A DNA stretch of 10,629 nucleotides from an uncultured Mailhella sp. (lineage in GTDB: Bacteria; Desulfobacterota; Desulfovibrionia; Desulfovibrionales; Desulfovibrionaceae). The stretch lies in assembly GCA_910579055.1 (NCBI GenBank), contig CAJTSU010000040.1:12403-23031 (forward strand), read 5' to 3'. Under the pieces are notes generated by a model that worked only from the letters and a program-made list of their open reading frames with translations, was not told the origin of the DNA and made no database searches. Below, piece after piece: positions 1 to 4,862 of the stretch. Each line of letters begins with the position of its first letter. Positions within the stretch are counted from its first letter, which is position 1. The position numbers were made by a program, and so were the translations under genes.

Positions 1-145
1 CGCGGCCGTTATTGTTGCGGCCGCTCTTTTTGGTCAGACCTTCGGTCAGGGACTTTTCCGGGGTGGACCTGGTGATTTCCGCGAAGTCGGACACGGTCTG
101 GAAACGCCGGCCGGCCGAGGTCGGTTTCAGCTTGCGAACAGCCAT
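1..145 (-). CDS. rplB: 50S ribosomal protein L2, N-terminal part (cut by window edge)
   Basis: L2 is a primary 23S rRNA-binding protein of the large subunit, needed for subunit association and peptidyl-transferase centre assembly. Only the first 48 residues are visible. They begin MAVRKLKPTSAGRRFQTVSD and include the SLTEGLTKKSGRNNNGR segment, both characteristic of bacterial L2. The start ATG (complement of 143-145) lies 3 nt after the rplW stop, so its Shine-Dalgarno (a GGGAG-like stretch) sits inside the end of rplW, which suggests translational coupling. It is the fifth gene of the S10 operon here, in the standard bacterial order. The rest of the gene is outside the window, so nothing can be said about its C-terminus. 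Confidence 0.96.
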   Translation of the reverse strand, partial: MAVRKLKPTSAGRRFQTVSDFAEITRSTPEKSLTEGLTKKSGRNNNGR

Positions 146-148
146 TGC

Positions 149-439
149 CTAGACTCCCTCGAAGAATTCGATTTTATCGCCAGGGGCGAGGGTCACATAG
201 GCCTTGCGATAGCCGGGAATGCGACCCTTGACGCGGCCCTGCCGCACACGATTGCGCGGCTTGACCGTAACAACATTGACATCAGCGACCTTGACCTTGA
301 AGGCTTCTTCAACAGCCTTGCCGATCTCGATCTTGTTGGCCTTGGGGTCCACGAAGAAGGCAACCTGACCGGCGCTCTCGCGCAGCATGGTGGCCTTTTC
401 GGTGACGACGGGCCGGAGAAGAATTTTGGTGTAATCCAT
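149..439 (-). CDS. rplW: 50S ribosomal protein L23
   Basis: L23 binds 23S rRNA near the exit of the peptide tunnel and is the docking point for trigger factor and SRP. The product is 96 residues, a usual length, starting MDYTKILLRPVVTEKAT, and it carries the conserved VDPKANKIEIGKAVEEAF region. An in-frame ATG two codons upstream (position 445) would place the AGAGGA Shine-Dalgarno only about 1 nt from the start. The ATG at 439 gives about 7 nt and matches family starts, so I chose it. The gene lies 27 nt after rplD and 3 nt before rplB, inside the S10 operon. Confidence 0.96.
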   Translation of the reverse strand: MDYTKILLRPVVTEKATMLRESAGQVAFFVDPKANKIEIGKAVEEAFKVKVADVNVVTVKPRNRVRQGRVKGRIPGYRKAYVTLAPGDKIEFFEGV

Positions 440-466
440 GTCCATTCCTCTTTCAAGGCTGGAGGG

Positions 467-1099
467 CTACTTCAGCCGCGCTTCCAGATGGGGCAACGCG
501 CCTTCGAGCACCACGACCTGGCTGTGATTGAGCACTTCGTACACGTTGACAGCGTCGGGGGTGACCAGCGTGATGCCGGGGATGTTGCGCGCGGAAAGCG
601 CGAGAGCGGAATCCTCACTCCCCTGTTCGGGAGCGACGACTACCAGAGCCTTGGACAGGCCGAGCGTGCCGGCCACTTTCGCAAAGTGTTTCGTCTTCGC
701 TTCGGGCAGCTCAATACCTTTCACCACCATCAGGCCGTTGTCGGCCAGGCGGGAAGAGAGAGCCATACGCAGCGCGAGAGAACGCACCTTTTTGTTGATC
801 TTGAATCCGTATTCGCGGGGCTGGGGGCCAAAGATGATGGCACCGCCGCGCATGATGGGGGAACGGTTGGAACCCTGGCGCGCATTGCCGGTTCCCTTCT
901 GCTTGAAGGGCTTCCTGCCGCCGCCGGACACAAAGGCCCGGGTCTTGACGGCATGCGTGCCGGCCCGGAGGGCCGCACGATAGGCACGCACCACGAGGTT
1001 CAGAATCTCCGGCCGCACCTCGACCTCGAACACTTCGGGGGCCAGGGTGATGTTCCCGGCTTCCTGCTTGTTCTGATCGTAAACTTTCACATCAGCCAT
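467..1099 (-). CDS. rplD: 50S ribosomal protein L4
   Basis: L4 binds 23S rRNA and lines the constriction of the peptide exit tunnel. In E. coli it also represses its own S10 operon through the mRNA leader. The product is 210 residues, close to the usual 200-210. It has the conserved internal loop with GGGRKPFKQKGTGNARQGS (about residues 58-76), the part that extends into the tunnel, followed by GGAIIFGPQPREY. The open frame extends upstream to 1150, but the ATG at 1099 is preceded by AGAGGA at good spacing and gives the family start MADVKVYDQ. It lies 28 nt after rplC. Whether this L4 autoregulates its operon cannot be read from the protein, but a long leader is present upstream of rpsJ. Confidence 0.96.
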   Translation of the reverse strand: MADVKVYDQNKQEAGNITLAPEVFEVEVRPEILNLVVRAYRAALRAGTHAVKTRAFVSGGGRKPFKQKGTGNARQGSNRSPIMRGGAIIFGPQPREYGFKINKKVRSLALRMALSSRLADNGLMVVKGIELPEAKTKHFAKVAGTLGLSKALVVVAPEQGSEDSALALSARNIPGITLVTPDAVNVYEVLNHSQVVVLEGALPHLEARLK

Positions 1100-1127
1100 T
1101 GTCTTGATCCTCTCTGTGTGTTGCGCG

Positions 1128-1757
1128 CTACTGCTTGCGCACCATGACAAGACCGTTCCTGGGGCCGGGCACGGAACCCTTGATCAGGATCACGTTGTCC
1201 TCAGCGCGAACTTCCACAATCGTCAGGCCCAGTTCGGTCACACGTTCGTCGCCCCATTGACCGGCCATCTTCTTCCCCTTGAACACATGGCCGGGGAAGG
1301 TATTGTTACCGATGGAACCACCGGAACGATGCACTTTTTCGTTGCCGTGGCCATCGTTGATGCCGCGGAAGTTCCAGCGGCGCATAACGCCCTGGTATCC
1401 TTTACCGATACTGGTGCCGGTCACTTTGACCTTGTCGCCCGCGGCGAACATGTCGGCGCTGAGGCTCTGGCCCACTTCAACGGCGGCGGGACCTTCAAGG
1501 CGCACTTCCCGCAGCGTGCGGAAGTTGCCGGCTCCGGCCTTGGCGAAATGCCCCTTCATGGCCTTGGAAAGATGCTTTTCCTTGGCTTCATCAAAGGCGA
1601 TCTGGATGGCATTGTAGCCGTCCGTTTCCACTGTCTTGACCTGAGTAACAGGGCAGGGACCCACCTTGACCACCGTTACCGCAACGGCCGTGCCGTCACC
1701 GGTGAAGATGCGGGTCATGCCCAGCTTGCGTCCAATAATACCCATTTTTTCAGACAT
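1128..1757 (-). CDS. rplC: 50S ribosomal protein L3
   Basis: L3 is an early-assembly 23S rRNA-binding protein whose long loop approaches the peptidyl-transferase centre. The product is 209 residues, the usual size. It begins MSEKMGIIGRKLGMTRIF and has the family-typical GTSIGKGYQGVMRRWNF and HGNEKVHRSGGSIG segments, then FKGKKMAGQWG. The start at 1757 is preceded by GAGGGAG with about 4 nt spacing. A later in-frame ATG (MGIIGRK, 1745) is possible but lacks a better ribosome site. The residue matching E. coli Gln150, the PrmB methylation target, is Asn151 here. The gene lies 12 nt after rpsJ in the S10 operon. Confidence 0.96.
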   Translation of the reverse strand: MSEKMGIIGRKLGMTRIFTGDGTAVAVTVVKVGPCPVTQVKTVETDGYNAIQIAFDEAKEKHLSKAMKGHFAKAGAGNFRTLREVRLEGPAAVEVGQSLSADMFAAGDKVKVTGTSIGKGYQGVMRRWNFRGINDGHGNEKVHRSGGSIGNNTFPGHVFKGKKMAGQWGDERVTELGLTIVEVRAEDNVILIKGSVPGPRNGLVMVRKQ

Positions 1758-1769
1758 GACGCTCCCTCA

Positions 1770-2087
1770 CTAGAGCTTGATTTCCACATCCACGCCGGCG
1801 GGCAGGGAAAGCTTGCCCAGAGCGTCCACGGTCTGCTGCGTGGGGTCGAGAATATCCATAAGGCGTTTGTGGACCCTCATCTCGAACTGTTCACGGGACT
1901 TTTTGTCCACGTGGACCGAGCGCTGAACCGTGTACTTGTGAATGTTGGTGGGCAGGGGAATGGGCCCGGCCACACCGGCGCCGGTATTGCGCGCCGTGTC
2001 CACGATTTCCGCCACAGCCTTGTCCAGGATGCGGTAATCGTAAGCCTTGAGCTTGATACGGATACGATCACTGCCAACTGTCGTCAT
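1770..2087 (-). CDS. rpsJ: 30S ribosomal protein S10
   Basis: S10 is a small-subunit head protein and, as NusE, partners NusB in transcription antitermination. The product is 105 residues and begins MTTVGSDRIRIKLKAYDYR. It has the GPIPLPTNIHKYTVQRSVHVDKKSREQFE core and the DALGKLSLPAGVDVEIKL end typical of the family. The open frame reaches back to 2123, but those 12 extra residues are unlike S10. The ATG at 2087 has GGAG 7 nt upstream, so I used it. This is the first gene of the S10 operon. Nothing ribosomal (rpsL, rpsG, fusA, tuf) lies upstream; the neighbour is a roughly 1 kb intergenic region divergent to guaB. Confidence 0.97.
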   Translation of the reverse strand: MTTVGSDRIRIKLKAYDYRILDKAVAEIVDTARNTGAGVAGPIPLPTNIHKYTVQRSVHVDKKSREQFEMRVHKRLMDILDPTQQTVDALGKLSLPAGVDVEIKL

Positions 2088-2175
2088 TGCGAATCTCCAT
2101 TTTTGGCAACCCCGCCCCGGCAATCCTGCTGGGGTCTCACCCTTCCTCCGTGAGGGGAAGAAGGGGCGGAGAGCC

Positions 2176-2189
2176 TTAGCCTACCTAAA
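2176..2189 (-). promoter_or_regulatory. Second copy of the TTTAGGYAGGCTAA element
   Basis: The minus strand reads TTTAGGTAGGCTAA here, differing at one of 14 bases from the element inside the promoter at 2682-2695. As DNA it is a weakened inverted repeat around a 5-nt centre. As RNA, CUUUAG-GUAGG-CUAAGG would form a 6-bp hairpin with one U-G wobble. No good -35 or -10 hexamer surrounds it (GTACGG stands where TTGACG is in the other copy). It may therefore be a degenerate promoter, a second operator or an RNA hairpin. It lies about 90 nt upstream of rpsJ. Confidence 0.35.
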
Positions 2190-2270
2190 GAAGCGCCGTA
2201 CCCGGAGCATATTCGCGGGAGGGTACGCTTCGTTCCTTACGCCGTGTTCAACACCTGCCTGAAAACAGGA

Positions 2271-2298
2271 GACGAAAACACGAAAGGCAACCCCTTTC
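2271..2298 (-). terminator. Weak terminator-like hairpin inside the rpsJ upstream region
   Basis: On the minus strand GAAAGG pairs with CCTTTC across a 5-nt loop (2293-2298 with 2282-2287). A moderately U-rich tail, GTGTTTTCGTC, follows. If this ends transcripts from the promoter near 2680, the product would be an RNA of roughly 400 nt, separate from the S10 mRNA. The stem is short and the tail is interrupted, so it could equally be an attenuator or chance. Confidence 0.25.
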
Positions 2299-2412
2299 AG
2301 GATTGCATCGGCTTCGGAGAATTTTTGTACGGAAGATGGGGGACGAGAGGGGCCGGGGCGGCACGCAACCGTTCGCACTTTCCACAAATTCCAGAAGTCG
2401 ACCTTGGTTTTC

Positions 2413-2671
2413 GTCCGCCTGGCCGGTGACGGAACGTGCGTTCCGACAAGACAGGTGGTCCCGCAGAGGTCTCACATGCCCACCGAACCCTTGCGGATTC
2501 GCCGGTTACACCTTACAGCCCCGAAGCCTGGGGCTGGAACGGCTGACATAGCGCGGCACGTAAGACGCCTGCAAAATGTCAAAGCCTTGAGGCAAAAGCC
2601 TCTTGGCGCAGCAGGACGGGTTCTACCCGCCCTTCCCTGCCGTCCAGGGATTGGCCCTTCTTATAAAGGGC
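2413..2671 (-). ncRNA. Candidate structured RNA (leader element or independent small RNA)
   Basis: Reading the minus strand from the promoter outward, this block contains GCCCTT/AAGGGC (2671-2666 with 2659-2654) and CCCTG-GACGG-CAGGG (2650-2636). The latter competes with GCAGG...CCTGC, which encloses CGGGT-AGA-ACCCG. Then come GCC-AA-GAGGC-TTTT-GCCTC-AA-GGC (2607-2584), CAGCCCC/GGGGCTG (2536-2530 with 2522-2516), CGAATCC-GCAA-GGGTTCG (2501-2484) and an elongated hairpin at 2460-2413 capped by GGAAC/GTTCC. The GCAA-capped stem has a G-U pair on the minus strand where the plus strand would have an A-C mismatch, which favours minus-strand RNA. The outermost hairpin shows the reverse bias. I looked for the RNase P, tmRNA and SRP RNA core motifs and saw none. 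A 6S RNA or a new RNA family is possible but unproven. Confidence 0.3.
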
Positions 2672-2678
2672 GAGGAAT

Positions 2679-2718
2679 TATTTAGCCTGCCTAAACAGCA
2701 GCGTCAAGCTTTTTTTTT
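2679..2718 (-). promoter_or_regulatory. Sigma70-type promoter with A-tract, probably for the S10 operon
   Basis: On the minus strand a nine-A tract (2718-2710), like an UP element, is followed by -35 TTGACG (2707-2702), a 17-nt spacer and -10 TAAATA (2684-2679). Transcription would start near 2672. The spacer and -10 overlap the inverted repeat TTTAG-GCAGG-CTAAA (2695-2681), placed where a repressor could compete with RNA polymerase. The combination of UP-like tract, near-consensus -35 and ideal spacing is typical of highly expressed translation genes. The target is either rpsJ, about 590 nt downstream, or the candidate RNA in between. Confidence 0.6.
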
Positions 2719-2740
2719 GCTCCCGCTGTGTTGTAGAATA

Positions 2741-2801
2741 GTGTTGAACATAACCTTGAACGCCGGAGGAGCGAGCGTAGCGAGCCATGGAGCGACGCCC
2801 C
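2741..2801 (+). repeat. Dispersed intergenic repeat, copy 1
   Basis: This stretch matches a second stretch at 9490-9549 in the same orientation. The core, starting GCGAGCGTAGCGAGC and ending GGAGCGACG (2771-2797), is 27 nt with one difference. Similarity extends upstream through a GAGG-rich stretch to a shared GTGTTGA (2741) with small gaps. Both copies are intergenic, one upstream of guaB and one upstream of hisA. The core has internal repetition of GCGAGC. No coding role is apparent. It looks like a member of a REP-like family, judged from only two copies. Confidence 0.6.
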
Positions 2802-2803
2802 CA

Positions 2804-2902
2804 GCCGCATGGCCATGCGGCATGGAGGGCAAGCAGTGCGAGCGCAGCGTTTTCCGCGCAAAACGCAAGCGAGAGCGAGTATCGGCACGGCCGCCCGTGC
2901 CG
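2804..2902. repeat. Palindrome and hairpin cluster next to the dispersed repeat
   Basis: Three perfect inverted repeats occur in 100 nt. There is an 18-nt palindrome, GCCGCATGGCCATGCGGC (2804-2821). There is a GCGTTTT/AAAACGC hairpin with a 6-nt loop (2847-2866). There is a CGGCACGG/CCGTGCCG hairpin with a 4-nt loop (2883-2902). Between them lie variants of the repeat core, GCGAGCGCAGCG (2838-2849) and GCAAGCGAGAGCGAG (2865-2879). None is followed by a T-run on either strand, so they do not look like standard terminators. They may extend the mosaic repeat, act as protein-binding sites, or insulate the divergent operons. Confidence 0.5.
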
Positions 2903-3047
2903 GGGCAAAAACACATCTCTCGCGCAACGCCATCAATTCTATTCTGCCACAGAGCCTTTGCTCCGCTGCGCCTTTAACCTGCCGAACCGACGCCGGGGCG
3001 GGGAACAGGCACGAAACCCGCGCCGCTTTGCGGAGCATCCTTCATGA
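2903..3047. other. Rest of the intergenic region before guaB
   Basis: No gene, RNA or clear signal is visible. There is an inverted repeat TGCTCCGC / GCGGAGCA (2959-2966 with 3030-3037) with a loop of over 60 nt, which may be chance in this GC-rich stretch. Confidence 0.4.
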
Positions 3048-3076
3048 TTGACAGAAGAAAACCCACAGCGTAGGTA
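3048..3076 (+). promoter_or_regulatory. Probable guaB promoter
   Basis: A perfect TTGACA -35 hexamer (3048-3053) is followed 17 nt later by TAGGTA (3071-3076), a poor -10 match. A start near 3083 would give guaB a leader of about 40 nt. The perfect -35 and its position favour it; the weak -10 argues for caution or for activator help. Confidence 0.4.
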
Positions 3077-3122
3077 TTTTGCTTATTTTTTGCGCAACAA
3101 ATCTTCGGACGTGGAGGAAGAC

Positions 3123-4580
3123 ATGGCCACTCTTCTAGGGAAAGGTTTGACGTACGACGACGTTTTGCTTGTTCCGGACTACTCGGAAGTAACCCCCGAT
3201 ATGGTGGACGTGTCCGCATGGCTCACCCCGAGCATCAAGCTCGGCATTCCCCTTCTCTCCGCCGCCATGGATACGGTGACGGAATCGGCCATGGCCATTT
3301 CCATGGCCCGGCAGGGCGGCATAGGAATCATCCATAAAAATATGGATGTGGCCCGTCAACGCCTGGAAGTGGAAAAGGTCAAAAAATCCGAAAGCGGAAT
3401 GATCCTTGACCCGGTTACCATCGCGCCGGAAGACACGGTTAAGCAGGCGCTGGAACTCATGCACGATTTCCGTGTTTCCGGCCTGCCCGTCGTGCGCAAC
3501 GCCGCGCTGGTGGGTATCCTGACCAATCGTGACGTCCGCTTTGTTTCCGACCCGGAAAAGACCCTGGTCTGCGAGGTCATGACCCGCGACAACCTGATTA
3601 CCGTGCCCATGGGCACTACACTTGAGGAAGCCAAGGAACATCTGCACGCCCATCGCATCGAGAAGCTCCTTGTGGTGGATGAGAACCGCCGGCTCAAGGG
3701 GCTCATCACCATGAAAGATATCGACAAGGTGCAGAAGTACCCCTGTGCATGCAAGGACGACAAAGGCCGTTTGCGCGTGGGCGCGGCACTGGGCGTGGGC
3801 CCGGATTGCGAGTACCGTGCCTCCGAACTGCTCGCCGCCGGGGCCGACGTTCTGGTCATGGACTCCGCGCACGGGCATTCCGTCAACATTTTGCGCAGTA
3901 TTGAAATGGTTCGCACGGCCTTCCCCCAGGCCCAGATTGTCGCGGGAAACGTGGCCACCTACGAAGGCGCCAAGGCGCTGATAAAAGCAGGAGTGGACAC
4001 GGTGAAGGTGGGCATTGGCCCCGGTTCCATCTGTACCACCCGCGTGGTCGCCGGCGTAGGAGTGCCCCAGATTACGGCGGTTATGGAATCCGCCAAGGCC
4101 GCCCGCGAAGCCGACCGCTGCATCATCGCCGACGGCGGGTTAAAGTTCTCCGGCGATGTGGTCAAGGCGTTGGCCTGCGGCGCGCACACCGTGATGCTCG
4201 GCAGTCTGCTCGCGGGTACGGACGAAAGCCCGGGGGAAACCATTCTCTATCAGGGCCGTACCTACAAGATTTACCGCGGCATGGGATCCATCGACGCCAT
4301 GAAAGCGGGCAGTTCCGACCGTTACTTCCAGGAAAAAAGCAAGAAACTCGTGCCGGAAGGCATTGTCGGCCGTGTGCCCTCTCGCGGCCCGGTAGCCGAA
4401 ACAGTATATCAGCTTATCGGCGGCCTGCGTTCCGGCATGGGCTACCTCGGCGCGGCCAACCTTGAAGAATTGTTCCAGAAAGCGCGCATGGTGGAAATTT
4501 CCGCCGCCGGTCTGCGTGAAAGCCACGTCCATGACGTCATCATCACCAAGGAAGCTCCCAACTATCGGGTGGAAAACTGA
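3123..4580 (+). CDS. guaB: Inosine-5'-monophosphate dehydrogenase
   Basis: GuaB oxidises IMP to XMP with NAD+, the committed step of guanine nucleotide synthesis, in the cytoplasm. The product is 485 residues, matching the family. It starts MATLLGKGLTYDDVLLVPDY. The barrel has AAMDTVTES (47-55), the GNVAT loop (275-279) and the catalytic-cysteine loop GIGPGSICTTR with Cys304. The phosphate-binding ADGGLKFSGD follows (336-345). Flap Arg400-Tyr401 lie in SSDRYFQ. A CBS pair occupies roughly residues 92-205, with DPVTI and NRDVRFV. The open frame extends to a TTG at 3048, but the ATG at 3123 has GGAGG 5 nt upstream and fits the family start. guaA follows after 282 nt. Confidence 0.98.
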   Translation: MATLLGKGLTYDDVLLVPDYSEVTPDMVDVSAWLTPSIKLGIPLLSAAMDTVTESAMAISMARQGGIGIIHKNMDVARQRLEVEKVKKSESGMILDPVTIAPEDTVKQALELMHDFRVSGLPVVRNAALVGILTNRDVRFVSDPEKTLVCEVMTRDNLITVPMGTTLEEAKEHLHAHRIEKLLVVDENRRLKGLITMKDIDKVQKYPCACKDDKGRLRVGAALGVGPDCEYRASELLAAGADVLVMDSAHGHSVNILRSIEMVRTAFPQAQIVAGNVATYEGAKALIKAGVDTVKVGIGPGSICTTRVVAGVGVPQITAVMESAKAAREADRCIIADGGLKFSGDVVKALACGAHTVMLGSLLAGTDESPGETILYQGRTYKIYRGMGSIDAMKAGSSDRYFQEKSKKLVPEGIVGRVPSRGPVAETVYQLIGGLRSGMGYLGAANLEELFQKARMVEISAAGLRESHVHDVIITKEAPNYRVEN

Positions 4581-4862
4581 TTGTTTTCCCGCTTGCCGGG
4601 CCGGCTGAAACTGCGCATATGGACGACAAGCTTCCGGTGATGCCCTGTTCGCGCCTCCGCCGCCCGGGGGCGGGGCCGGTTCAGGGAGCATCCCTTTCCT
4701 TCTGTCAGAACGCCCTTCCCGGCGCGACGGGCACCAAGGTTCTGTATATTGCCCTTGGTCTGCTGTCCGTCTCTGCCGGAGAGGCTGCTTCACCGGGGCT
4801 TTTTCCTTCCTCTGACCCTCCGCCGCAGCGCAGGGGGAATGCCATTCAGGAGATTCTCTTTC
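4581..4862 (+). other. guaB-guaA intergenic region
   Basis: This 282-nt gap holds no convincing gene. A GC-rich hairpin, CCGCC-CGGG-GGCGG (4660-4673), has no T-tail. TATATT (4745-4750) could be a -10 for guaA but has no recognisable -35. The gap is longer than usual for a guaBA operon, so guaA may have its own promoter or an RNA-level control that I cannot identify. Confidence 0.35.

Larger units (their letters stand above)
2088..2672 (-). promoter_or_regulatory. Long, hairpin-rich untranslated region upstream of rpsJ
   Basis: If transcription starts at the promoter near 2680, rpsJ has a leader of about 585 nt. No convincing protein is encoded here, but stem-loops are dense. Close to rpsJ there is ACCCC/GGGGT (2109-2113 with 2131-2135), starting about 10 nt upstream of the GGAG ribosome site. 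Next is a stem built from CTTCC-like and GGAAG-like arms around 2143-2165. CGTACCC/GGGTACG follows (2197-2203 with 2221-2227), and then a nested CGTGTT/AACACG (2243-2248 with 2277-2282) enclosing a CCTG-AAAA-CAGG hairpin. Further upstream lies the structured block described separately. E. coli also has a regulatory S10 leader bound by L4, but it is much shorter, and I see no sequence match that would prove the same mechanism. Alternatively the upstream part is a separate small RNA gene. Confidence 0.4.

Noticed and set aside
1104..2153. 349-residue open frame on the plus strand opposite rplC and rpsJ
   Set aside because: Shadow of the conserved ribosomal genes; composition is His/Gly-rich and meaningless.
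2181..2387. 68-residue minus-strand open frame upstream of rpsJ
   Set aside because: No good ribosome site, no recognisable domain, and it overlaps several stem-loops; an RNA explanation is better.
2654..2671. TATAAG at 2665-2660 (minus) as the -10 of the S10 promoter
   Set aside because: No -35 at proper spacing; TAAATA with TTGACG 17 nt upstream is clearly better, and TATAAG is the loop of a GCCCTT/AAGGGC hairpin.
2271..2672. RNase P RNA, tmRNA or SRP RNA in the rpsJ upstream region
   Set aside because: The length and promoter invited it, but the conserved cores (GAAAGTCC, the tmRNA tRNA-like ends, the SRP GGAAGGNAGCA-type loop) are absent from both strands.
2771..2880. CRISPR array suggested by recurring GCGAGCG blocks
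   Set aside because: Blocks vary in sequence and spacing, have no uniform spacers, and no cas genes are present.
3048..3122. Longer GuaB starting at TTG 3048
   Set aside because: The extra 25 residues are not IMPDH-like, and 3048 coincides with a TTGACA promoter element; the ATG at 3123 has an excellent GGAGG.
4749..4862. Longer GuaA from upstream starts at 4749 or 4839
   Set aside because: The added residues do not resemble GuaA N-termini; AGGAG precedes the ATG at 4863.
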